Shown here in pieces: positions 1 to 5,951 of a stretch of DNA of 7,309 nt. The stretch spans positions 1 to 7,309 of the forward strand of contig JAIESJ010000130.1 in NCBI GenBank assembly GCA_019746155.1. The letters run 5' to 3'. Numbering within the stretch: position 1 is the first letter of the stretch; every line of letters begins with the position of its first letter. The notes under the pieces are model-generated. The model did no database searches and had not been told where the DNA came from. It saw nothing but the letters and a program-made list of their open reading frames with translations. The translations under genes were made by a program, and so were the position numbers. The stretch is from Burkholderiales bacterium (lineage in GTDB: Bacteria > Pseudomonadota > Gammaproteobacteria > Burkholderiales > SG8-41).

Positions 1-1
1 G

Positions 2-658
2 TTTTCCGATCCCATGGCTGACGGGCCGGTGATCCAGCGTTCGAGCGAGCGGGCGCTGAGGCATGGCGTATCGCTCAAGGACGTCATCGGCTACGTGACC
101 GAATTCCGCAAGACCGACCGCACCACGCCGGTCGTGCTGTTCGGCTATGCCAATCCGATCGAGGCCTTGGGCCCGGAGCGCTTTGCCGACATGCTCAAAG
201 CCGCCGAGGCCGATGGCGCGCTGATCGTGGACTATCCGCCCGAGGAAGCGCACGAGCTGGTCGAGCTCCTGGATGCGCGCGGGCTGGACACGATTTTCCT
301 GCTCTCGCCCACCACCAACGACATGCGGCTGAAGCAGGTCGCCAGGCTCGGGCGCGGCTATCTTTACTACGTCTCGCTCAAAGGCGTGACCGGCGCCGCC
401 AACATCGATCTCGCCGATGTCACGGCGCGTGTCAAACATGTCCGTTCCTTTACCCAACTGCCGATCGGGGTAGGTTTCGGCATCCGCGATGCCGAAACCG
501 CCAAACAGATCGCTGCATGCGCCGATGCGGTGGTGATCGGCAGCCGGCTGGTGCAGGAAATAGAAAACTCGCGCCGTGAAGAAGCTGCGGCGAATACCGC
601 AGCGTTTCTTGCCGGCGTGCGGCGCGCCATGGATAGCCTGGTTAAGGCGACGGCATGA
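2..658 (+). CDS. trpA: Tryptophan synthase alpha subunit, 5' end cut off by the window
   Basis: TrpA splits indole-3-glycerol phosphate into indole and glyceraldehyde 3-phosphate and passes indole to TrpB, in the cytoplasm. The reading frame is open from base 2 and begins FSDPMADGPVIQ, the conserved segment carrying the catalytic Asp (Asp60 in Salmonella/E. coli numbering). The first visible residue corresponds to about residue 54, so the other catalytic acid (Glu49) lies just outside the window. Further landmarks are the loop KGVTGAAN, whose Thr falls at position 183 of the E. coli scheme, and the phosphate-binding segments GVGFGIRDAE and VVIGSRLV. The 218 visible residues plus about 53 missing give about 271, normal for the family. 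The ATG at base 14 is an internal Met, not the start. The stop TGA (656-658) overlaps the accD start as ATGA, which suggests translational coupling. trpB is expected upstream but is not seen. Confidence 0.97.
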   Translation, partial: FSDPMADGPVIQRSSERALRHGVSLKDVIGYVTEFRKTDRTTPVVLFGYANPIEALGPERFADMLKAAEADGALIVDYPPEEAHELVELLDARGLDTIFLLSPTTNDMRLKQVARLGRGYLYYVSLKGVTGAANIDLADVTARVKHVRSFTQLPIGVGFGIRDAETAKQIAACADAVVIGSRLVQEIENSRREEAAANTAAFLAGVRRAMDSLVKATA

Positions 659-1521
659 GCTGGCTCCAGAAACTGCTGCCGCCAAAAATCAAGCGCGATG
701 CGGGTGGCGTCAAGAAGGTCGTGCCGGAGGGGCTGTGGAGCAAGTGCGACTCGTGCGAGGCGGTGCTGTATCGCACCGATCTGGAGAAAAACCTCTATGT
801 CTGCCCCAAGTGCAGCCATCACAACCGCATCCCGGCGCGCGAGCGCCTCGACTATCTGCTCGATCTCGAGGGGCGCTACGAAATCGGCGCCGAAGTCCTC
901 CCGGTCGACAGCCTCAAGTTCAAGGACAGCAAGCGCTATACCGAACGCCTGGAAGAGGCGCGCCGCGAGACTTCGGAAGAAGACGCGCTGGTGGTCATGC
1001 AGGGCAGCATCAAGACGCTGCCGGTGGTGGTGGCGGCGTTCGAATTCAGGTTCCTTGGCGGCTCGATGGGATCGGTCGTCGGCGAGCGCTTTGTGCGCGG
1101 CGTCCGGGTCTGTATCGAGCAGCACCTGCCTTTCATCTGTTTCACCGCCACCGGCGGCGCGCGCATGCAGGAAGGACTGCTGTCGCTGCTGCAAATGGCG
1201 AAGACCTGCGCCGCGCTCACCCGGCTCTCCGCAGAGCGGCTGCCTTTTATCTCGGTGCTGACTGATCCCACCATGGGCGGGGTGTCGGCGAGCTTTGCGA
1301 TGCTCGGCGACGTGGTGGTCGCCGAGCCGGGTGCGCTGATCGGCTTTGCCGGGCCGCGCGTGATCGAACAGACAGTGAGGGAGACCTTGCCCGAGGGCTT
1401 CCAGCGCTCTGAATTTCTGTTGCAGCACGGCGCAATCGACATGATCGTCGACCGCCGCGAGATGCGCGACAAGTTTGCGAGCCTCATTACGCTGCTGCTG
1501 AAACTGCCGGCAGCAGCGTAA
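655..1521 (+). CDS. accD: Acetyl-CoA carboxylase, carboxyltransferase beta subunit
   Basis: AccD pairs with AccA to move the carboxyl group from carboxybiotin to acetyl-CoA, making malonyl-CoA for fatty-acid synthesis. The 288-residue protein has the N-terminal zinc ribbon of bacterial AccD (Cys31, Cys34, Cys50, Cys53, pattern C-x2-C-x15-C-x2-C). The crotonase-like carboxyltransferase domain follows from about residue 70, with GGSMGSVVGERF near 138-149, TGGARMQEGLLSLLQ near 166-180, and DPTMGGVSASFA with AEPGALIGFAGPRVI after it. Length is normal for the family. The ATG overlaps the trpA stop by four bases (ATGA) and has only a weak AAGG-type ribosome site, fitting coupling to trpA. The trpA-accD-folC order is common in proteobacteria. 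Oddity: the last two bases of the TAA stop are already the first bases of the inverted repeat described at 1520-1539. Confidence 0.97.
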   Translation: MSWLQKLLPPKIKRDAGGVKKVVPEGLWSKCDSCEAVLYRTDLEKNLYVCPKCSHHNRIPARERLDYLLDLEGRYEIGAEVLPVDSLKFKDSKRYTERLEEARRETSEEDALVVMQGSIKTLPVVVAAFEFRFLGGSMGSVVGERFVRGVRVCIEQHLPFICFTATGGARMQEGLLSLLQMAKTCAALTRLSAERLPFISVLTDPTMGGVSASFAMLGDVVVAEPGALIGFAGPRVIEQTVRETLPEGFQRSEFLLQHGAIDMIVDRREMRDKFASLITLLLKLPAAA

Positions 1522-1651
1522 GTTTCAGGTCTCAAGTTTCAGGTTTAAAGTTGGCTGGACTGGCCTTAAGCGCTGTCTTATTCCAATGAAGACGCCTGAT
1601 CAGAAACGTCAAACGTCAAACGTCAAACTTCAAACTTGAAACCTGAAACTT
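1520..1651. repeat. Heptad-based inverted-repeat element between accD and folC
   Basis: The outer 20 bases are an inverted repeat: 1520-1539 and 1632-1651 are complementary except at one position (C1531 on the left). Both arms are built from 7-base units of the form GTTTSAR. On the plus strand, 1522-1549 reads GTTTCAG, GTCTCAA, GTTTCAG, GTTTAAA. On the minus strand, the right arm from 1649 down to 1601 reads GTTTCAG, GTTTCAA, GTTTGAA, GTTTGAC three times, then GTTTCTG, seven units in exact register. The middle (about 1557-1600) is unique and holds small palindromes (AGCGCT at 1569-1574, CTGATCAG at 1596-1603). The element is AT-richer than its flanks, takes up the whole accD-folC gap and enters both genes. 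In RNA the arms could form a 20-base-pair stem. It is too short to code for a transposase. It resembles a dispersed non-autonomous repeat, but whether other copies exist cannot be seen here. Confidence 0.8.
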
Positions 1652-2940
1652 TAGCCGACTGGCTGGCCCATATCGAGCGCGTCCACCCCAGAACCATAGC
1701 AATGGGGCTGGCGCGCACGCTGCGGGTCAGGCAGGCGCTCGGCTTGAACCCGCAGTTTCCTGTCATCACCGTCGGCGGCACCAACGGCAAGGGCTCGGCA
1801 TGCGCGATGCTCGAAGCCATCCTGCACCACGCCGGTTACAGGGTAGGCTGCTACACCTCGCCGCACCTGCTGCGCTACAACGAGCGCGTGCGGATCGGCC
1901 GCAAAGAAGCGAGCGATGAAGCGTTGTGCCGCGCTTTTTCGACAGCCGAGGCCGCCAGAATCGACAAAGCGGGCGCAACGCCGCTCACCTATTTCGAGTT
2001 CGGCACGCTCGCCGCGGTGTGGTTGTTTGTCGAAGAGCGCGTCGACGTGGCAGTGCTCGAAGTAGGGCTCGGCGGCCGGCTCGATGCGGTCAATGCGTTC
2101 GACGCCGACTGCGCGCTGGTGATGAGCATCGATCTCGACCACATGGAGTATCTGGGCGATACGCGCGAAAAAATCGGTTTCGAAAAGGCCGGAATTTACC
2201 GCCGGGGTCGGCCCGCGATCTGCGCCGACCCGCAGCCGCCGCAGTCGCTGCGGCAATACGCCGCGCAGGTCGGCGCGCAGCTGCTGATGGCGGGCGAGGA
2301 TTTCGGCTATACCGCGGATAAAACGCAATGGCAGTACCGCGGACCGCAGGGCAACAGAAACGGCTTGCCTTATCCCGCGCTGCGCGGGGCCTACCAGTTG
2401 GCCAATGCCAGCGCCTGTCTGGCTGCGCTCGACGCGCTGCACGAGCGTGTGCCGGTGACCATGAACGATATTCGCGCCGGGCTGCTGCTGGCGGAGCTTG
2501 CAGGGCGCTTCCAGGTGCTGCCGGGCCGGCCGGTGACCATCCTCGATGTCGCGCATAACCCGCATGCCGCAGAAGCGCTGGCCGGAAATCTGGTGGCGAT
2601 GGGCCGCGGCGGGCGCACGCTGGCGGTGTTTGCAATGCTGAGAGACAAGGACATTGCGGGCGTGATCGGCGCCGTTCGTAAACATGTCGATCACTGGCTG
2701 ATCGCCGGTATCGAAGATGTGCGCGGCGCGGCCCCGGCGCTGTTGCGGCAACAACTGGGCGCGGCGGGCGTGACCGCGCCGGTCACGGCATGCGCAAGCA
2801 TCGCCGCAGCCTATGTCCAAGCCTGTGATATGGCAGCGGAAAATGATAGAATTCTGGTTTTCGGATCGTTCTATACGGTGGCTGCGGCAATGCGCGCGCG
2901 CGAAGCCCGCAAGGCAGCCGAGTCCACCACTAAAACGTGA
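1636..2940 (+). CDS. folC: Bifunctional dihydrofolate / folylpolyglutamate synthase
   Basis: FolC is an ATP-dependent ligase of the Mur ligase superfamily. It joins L-glutamate to dihydropteroate and then extends the glutamate tail of reduced folates. The 434-residue product shows the P-loop GGTNGKGS (47-54), the pterin-site segment YTSPHLLRYNERVRI (73-87), LEVGLGGRLD with Glu142, the DHMEYLG segment with His169, FEKAGI with Lys184 (the lysine carbamylated in relatives), and the C-terminal domain with LDVAHNP (303-309) and GSFYTVA (410-416). Length is normal. Start choice: the frame has a stop at 1597-1599 and the only usual start codon before TLADWLAHIERVHP is TTG at 1636. That TTG lies inside the heptad repeat and has no Shine-Dalgarno sequence before it. 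The next in-frame ATG (1702) would remove conserved N-terminal sequence. The first four or five codons appear repeat-derived. Function is near certain and the exact start less so. Confidence 0.95.
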   Translation: MKPETLADWLAHIERVHPRTIAMGLARTLRVRQALGLNPQFPVITVGGTNGKGSACAMLEAILHHAGYRVGCYTSPHLLRYNERVRIGRKEASDEALCRAFSTAEAARIDKAGATPLTYFEFGTLAAVWLFVEERVDVAVLEVGLGGRLDAVNAFDADCALVMSIDLDHMEYLGDTREKIGFEKAGIYRRGRPAICADPQPPQSLRQYAAQVGAQLLMAGEDFGYTADKTQWQYRGPQGNRNGLPYPALRGAYQLANASACLAALDALHERVPVTMNDIRAGLLLAELAGRFQVLPGRPVTILDVAHNPHAAEALAGNLVAMGRGGRTLAVFAMLRDKDIAGVIGAVRKHVDHWLIAGIEDVRGAAPALLRQQLGAAGVTAPVTACASIAAAYVQACDMAAENDRILVFGSFYTVAAAMRAREARKAAESTTKT

Positions 2941-2979
2941 TGAAAATCAATCACTTAAGTCGTCACCGGCTGATACGGC

Positions 2980-3651
2980 ATGGCGCGATCCATTAGCGAC
3001 GAGGAACTGCAACTCAGAAAACGTGCGCGGCGGCGCCTGATTGGCGCAATCGTGCTGGTCACCGCGGTCGCAGTGGCGTTGCCCATGGTGCTCGACAGCG
3101 AACCCAAGCCGGCCGGTGAGGACATCGACATCAAGATCCCTGCGCCGGATTCCGGAGTGTTCACTCCGAAGGTGACCCCGGCTGTCCCGGCGCCGCAATC
3201 CAAACCGGCGCCCCAGCCGCCGGAAAAAGCGGAGAAGGCTGAAACGAAGCCTGCGACGGAGAGCAAGTCGCCGCCGGCACCGACTCCGGCAGCGGTCGCT
3301 CCCGAGGCCAAACCGGCGGCAGCCGCAGCTGTAAAGGAGGCGTCCAGGCCGGCGGAAAAGCAGGGGGCCGCGAAAACGCCAGCCAGGACCCCGGCACCCA
3401 GGGAAACCGTCAAAGCACCAGGCGCGCAGTTTGTGGTGCAGGTGGTTGCGCTGTCCGACGCCGGGAAAGCAAAGCAGATGCGGCAGCGGATTTCCGACGC
3501 CGGCATCAAGTCTTATACCGAGGTCGTCAAGACCGCAAAGGGCGACGTGACCCGCGTGCGCGCCGGGCCGTTCGCCACGCGTGAGGCCGCGGAAAAGGCG
3601 CAGCAGCGGCTCAAGGCGCTCGGTCTTGATGGAAAAGTTGTCCCGAAATAA
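2980..3651 (+). CDS. SPOR-domain, single-pass membrane protein (DedD-like)
   Basis: This is a 223-residue protein with a short charged cytoplasmic head rich in Arg/Lys (residues 1-19, RKRARRR), one membrane helix (about 20-38), a low-complexity Pro/Ala/Lys/Glu linker (about 41-147), and a C-terminal SPOR domain (about 148-222, from AQFVVQVVALSD through RVRAGPFATREAAEKAQQRLKALG). SPOR domains bind septal peptidoglycan whose glycans lack stem peptides, and proteins of this build, such as DedD and FtsN, gather at the division site. Its place between folC and cvpA matches dedD in E. coli, so a DedD-type role in cell constriction is the best guess, inferred from architecture and position. It starts 39 bases after folC with a poor ribosome site. 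The linker composition is typical of such proteins and aligns poorly between species. Confidence 0.9.
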   Translation: MARSISDEELQLRKRARRRLIGAIVLVTAVAVALPMVLDSEPKPAGEDIDIKIPAPDSGVFTPKVTPAVPAPQSKPAPQPPEKAEKAETKPATESKSPPAPTPAAVAPEAKPAAAAAVKEASRPAEKQGAAKTPARTPAPRETVKAPGAQFVVQVVALSDAGKAKQMRQRISDAGIKSYTEVVKTAKGDVTRVRAGPFATREAAEKAQQRLKALGLDGKVVPK

Positions 3652-3657
3652 GGCGCC

Positions 3658-4149
3658 ATGACAGTTTTCGATTACGCTGTGCTGTTCATCGTCGGCCTGT
3701 CGATCCTGCTCAGCGTGATCCGCGGCCTGGTGCGCGAAATACTGGCTCTGCTGGCGTGGGTAGTGGCGTTCGTGGCGGCGAATCTGTTCGGCGGCAAGCT
3801 GGCGGCGCTGCTGCCGGTCGAGATCCCAAGCGAGGAATTGCGTCTGCTGGCTGGTTTCGTGGGAATATTTTTCGTGGTCCTGCTGCTGATGAGCCTGATG
3901 GCGATGGCGGTGTCCAGTCTGGTCAAAAATGCCGGCTTGGGCTTTGAGGACCGTATGCTGGGCGGATTGTTCGGACTGGCGCGCGGCGCATTGATTGTGC
4001 TGGTGCTGGTGCTGCTGGCGGGGCTGACCGCGCTGCCGAAAGAGCCGGTATGGCGCAACGCGCTGTTTAGCCCGCCGCTGGAAGCATTGGCAATGTCCGC
4101 CAAAAACTGGCTGCCGGGTGATCTGGCGCGGCGCGTCACTTACAACTGA
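3658..4149 (+). CDS. cvpA: CvpA family inner-membrane protein
   Basis: This 163-residue hydrophobic protein has four predicted membrane helices (about 4-22, 27-45, 63-88 and 102-124) and a short hydrophilic tail. Family landmarks are the RGLVREILALLAW stretch after the first helix (22-34) and DRMLGGLFGLARG just before the fourth (98-110). CvpA was named for its need in colicin V production in E. coli; its biochemical role is not settled, and an envelope-stress or transport role has been proposed. The ATG lies 6 bases after the preceding stop with AAGG (3650-3653) as a ribosome site. It sits directly before purF, the same arrangement as the E. coli cvpA-purF operon, so cotranscription is very likely. 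Length is normal for the family. Confidence 0.95.
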   Translation: MTVFDYAVLFIVGLSILLSVIRGLVREILALLAWVVAFVAANLFGGKLAALLPVEIPSEELRLLAGFVGIFFVVLLLMSLMAMAVSSLVKNAGLGFEDRMLGGLFGLARGALIVLVLVLLAGLTALPKEPVWRNALFSPPLEALAMSAKNWLPGDLARRVTYN

Positions 4150-4153
4150 AACC

Positions 4154-4158
4154 GAGGA
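4154..4158 (+). promoter_or_regulatory. Ribosome binding site of purF
   Basis: GAGGA, six bases before the ATG at 4165, is the clearest Shine-Dalgarno sequence in the window. It fixes the purF start so that the nucleophilic Cys becomes residue 2. Confidence 0.75.
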
Positions 4159-4164
4159 AGCGCG

Positions 4165-5676
4165 ATGTGTGGAATTCTTGGTGTGGTGGCTAAGAATCCG
4201 GTAAACCAGCTCTTATATGACGGTTTACTGGTGCTGCAGCATCGTGGCCAGGATGCGGCGGGCATCGTTACCGCTGACGGCGCCGCTTTCCACATGCACA
4301 AGGGCGGCGGCATGGTGCGCGACGTGTTCCGCACGCGCAACATGCGCGCCCTGGTCGGCTTTTCCGGCATTGCGCACACGCGCTACCCGACGGCGGGCTC
4401 GGCGTGGTCGGCGGCCGAGTCGCAGCCGTTCTACGTCAATTCGCCGTTCGGCATCGTGCTCGGCCACAACGGCAATCTCACCAACGCCGAACAGCTCAAG
4501 AACGAACTGTTCCGCCAGGACCTGCGTCACGTCAACACCAATTCCGATTCCGAGGTGCTGCTCAACGTACTGGCGCACGAGCTGCAGGAAGCGGCGACCA
4601 ATTACAAGCTCGATCCGGCAACGATTTTCGCCGCGGTTTCGGGCGTGCACCGGCGCTGCCGTGGTGCCTATGCGGTCGTGGCGATGATTGCGGGTTACGG
4701 GCTGCTCGCGTTCCGCGATCCCTTTGGCATACGCCCGCTGGTGTTCGGCCGCGCCGAAACGCCGCGAGGCCATGAATACCTGGTGGCGTCCGAAAGCGTT
4801 GCCCTCGACACGCTGGGCTTCCGGCGCATTCGCGATGTCGCGCCGGGAGAAGCGATCTTCATCGACGAAGACGGCAATTTCTTCAGCCGCCAGTGCGCGC
4901 CGAACGCCTCGCTCAATCCATGCATGTTCGAGTTCGTCTATCTGGCACGGCCGGACTCGGTGATCGACGGCATCTCGGTCTACGAAACACGGTTGAGGAT
5001 GGGCGAGAGCCTCGCCGACAAGATCAGACGCAACTACAGCCATCTCGATATCGATGTCGTGATCCCGATCCCCGATTCGAGCCATCCGGCGGCGATGCAG
5101 TTGTCGAAGTATCTCGACCTGCCGTATCGGGAGGGATTCATCAAGAACCGCTACATCGGCCGCACCTTCATCATGCCGGGACAGGGGGTCCGCAGGAAAT
5201 CGGTGCGGCAGAAGTTGAACGCCATCGGCATGGAGTTCCAGGGCAAGAACGTGCTGCTGGTTGACGATTCCATCGTGCGCGGCACGACCAGCCGCGAGAT
5301 CGTGCAGATGGCGCGCGAGGCCGGCGCGCGCAAGGTGTATTTCGCTTCGGCCGCGCCGCCGATCAGATACGCCAACGTCTACGGCATCGACATGCCGACG
5401 CGGGACGAGCTGATCGCGAGCGGCCGCAGTGACGCCGAGGTCGCGCGCGAGATCGGCTGCGACGAACTGATATACCAGGATCTCGACGCGCTGGTGGAGG
5501 ACGTGAGAAGCGTCAATCCCAGGGTGACGAGCTTCGAAACCTCGTGCTTCAACGGCGTCTATATTACCGGCGACGTGACGAAGGAATATCTCGACGGCGT
5601 CGAAACGAAGCGGCGCGACGGCGCCATGCAGGCCGCCGCGACCCAGCTCGATCTGGGGCTGGAGATGGTGGACTGA
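4165..5676 (+). CDS. purF: Amidophosphoribosyltransferase (glutamine PRPP amidotransferase)
   Basis: PurF makes 5-phosphoribosylamine from PRPP and glutamine, the first committed step of purine synthesis. The 503-residue protein starts MCGILGVV, so Met removal exposes Cys2 as the N-terminal nucleophile of the glutaminase domain. Other glutaminase residues are in HRGQDAAGI (26-34), HTRYPTAGSAWS (71-82), GHNGNLTN (100-107) and NSDSE (126-130). The C-terminal phosphoribosyltransferase domain carries the PRPP motif VLLVDDSIVRGTT (363-375, paired Asp367/Asp368). There is no propeptide before Cys2, as in the E. coli-type enzyme rather than the processed, Fe-S-containing Bacillus type. Length matches E. 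coli PurF (505). It is probably the last gene of the operon: 275 non-coding bases and a new promoter follow. Confidence 0.98.
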   Translation: MCGILGVVAKNPVNQLLYDGLLVLQHRGQDAAGIVTADGAAFHMHKGGGMVRDVFRTRNMRALVGFSGIAHTRYPTAGSAWSAAESQPFYVNSPFGIVLGHNGNLTNAEQLKNELFRQDLRHVNTNSDSEVLLNVLAHELQEAATNYKLDPATIFAAVSGVHRRCRGAYAVVAMIAGYGLLAFRDPFGIRPLVFGRAETPRGHEYLVASESVALDTLGFRRIRDVAPGEAIFIDEDGNFFSRQCAPNASLNPCMFEFVYLARPDSVIDGISVYETRLRMGESLADKIRRNYSHLDIDVVIPIPDSSHPAAMQLSKYLDLPYREGFIKNRYIGRTFIMPGQGVRRKSVRQKLNAIGMEFQGKNVLLVDDSIVRGTTSREIVQMAREAGARKVYFASAAPPIRYANVYGIDMPTRDELIASGRSDAEVAREIGCDELIYQDLDALVEDVRSVNPRVTSFETSCFNGVYITGDVTKEYLDGVETKRRDGAMQAAATQLDLGLEMVD

Positions 5677-5747
5677 CCCGTTACCGGGGGCGCCGCCGGA
5701 CAGTAGGTCGACAATGCCCCCACGACACGTTAGCGGAACGCCCGGTT

Positions 5748-5774
5748 GCCCGATTTTAAGTCTGGAACTCGGGC
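5748..5774 (+). other. Inverted repeat in the purF-metZ gap, possible purF mRNA 3' hairpin
   Basis: GCCCGA (5748-5753) and TCGGGC (5769-5774) are perfect reverse complements around a 15-base loop. They lie 72 bases after the purF stop and directly before the TTGACA box. No U-run follows, so this is not a standard intrinsic terminator. It could protect the 3' end of the purF message or be chance. A smaller hairpin, CCCG-TTAC-CGGG, lies right after the purF stop (5677-5688). The rest of 5689-5747 shows no recognisable signal. Confidence 0.35.
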
Positions 5775-5803
5775 TTGACAGGTGCTTAAGCCGCGGGTAA
5801 CTT
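5775..5803 (+). promoter_or_regulatory. Sigma-70 type promoter for metZ
   Basis: A perfect -35 box TTGACA (5775-5780) is followed after exactly 17 bases by TAACTT (5798-5803), a weaker -10 box that keeps the T, A and final T of the consensus. The predicted transcription start, about 6-8 bases downstream, falls near 5809-5811, at the first bases of the aptamer helix. A GCTTAAGC palindrome (5784-5791) lies in the spacer and could be an operator, though nothing else supports that. Confidence 0.6.
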
Positions 5804-5807
5804 GAGA

Positions 5808-5883
5808 GGGCGCCGATTTGATAGTCAGCTTGCGGGCGCCGCCGGCGAAGGCCGGGATGCAAAACAAATACGGCTAAAGCGAG
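5808..5883 (+). promoter_or_regulatory. SAM-II-like riboswitch aptamer in the metZ leader
   Basis: SAM-II (SAM-alpha) riboswitches are small H-type pseudoknots that bind S-adenosylmethionine and precede metA, metX or metZ, mostly in Alphaproteobacteria. This stretch has the expected parts in order. Helix P1 is GGCGCC (5809-5814) with GGCGCC (5835-5840). The loop holds GATTTG (5815-5820), then GTC and GCTTGC (5828-5833). A linker with AAACAA (5862-5867) follows, then GCTAAAGCG (5873-5881). The GC of GCTTGC can pair with the GC of GCTAAA, with the U/A bases beside them forming the family's ligand-binding helix. The linker is longer than usual through an extra hairpin, CCGGC-GAAG-GCCGG (5842-5855). 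The assignment rests on motifs recalled from the family and on its place before metZ. Pairing of the linker end is imperfect and no covariance-model search was possible. Confidence 0.68.
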
Positions 5884-5885
5884 TG

Positions 5886-5923
5886 AAAACCCGTTTTTAG
5901 CGAGAGCTGAAACGGGTTTTTTT
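5886..5923 (+). terminator. Rho-independent terminator in the metZ leader
   Basis: AAAACCCGTTT (5886-5896) pairs perfectly with AAACGGGTTTT (5910-5920), an 11-base-pair stem. The top continues as AGC/GCT (5899-5901 with 5906-5908) closed by a GAGA tetraloop, and a run of seven T (5917-5923) follows. It lies 210 bases after purF but only 3 bases after the aptamer and 28 before the metZ ATG, downstream of the metZ promoter. That makes it more likely an attenuator than the end of the purF operon, although it would stop read-through from purF as well. Confidence 0.88.
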
Positions 5924-5951
5924 ATGGTTAAACGGACTGTCGGCGGTGAAC

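Noticed and set aside
14..16. ATG at base 14 as the start of trpA
   Set aside because: The frame is open upstream and the preceding residues FSDP are part of the conserved TrpA motif, so the gene is simply cut by the window edge.
1601..1649. The heptad array as a CRISPR array
   Set aside because: The 7-base units are contiguous with no spacers, far shorter than CRISPR repeats, and no cas gene is nearby.
1520..1651. The inverted repeat as an intrinsic terminator for accD
   Set aside because: The loop would be 92 bases, the stem is not GC-rich and no U-run follows the right arm; it continues straight into folC.
1651..2820. A 389-codon minus-strand frame opposite folC, and a 353-codon one (367-1428) opposite trpA/accD
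   Set aside because: Same antisense shadow effect. Neither has recognisable motifs or a ribosome site, and the sense genes have all family residues.
2940..2996. An 18-codon frame starting at an ATG that overlaps the folC stop (TGATG)
   Set aside because: It runs out of frame into the SPOR gene, has no ribosome site of its own and no similarity to anything known to me; probably chance.
3160..3425. The Pro/Ala/Lys-rich stretch in the SPOR protein as a coding repeat or a foreign insertion
   Set aside because: Such linkers between the membrane helix and the SPOR domain are normal in FtsN/DedD-like proteins, and there is no regular unit at the DNA level.
4225..5862. A 545-codon open frame on the minus strand opposite purF
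   Set aside because: It mirrors purF in a GC-rich gene where the antisense frame stays open by codon bias. The translation is rich in Arg/His/Ala with no domain, and purF is complete and clearly conserved.
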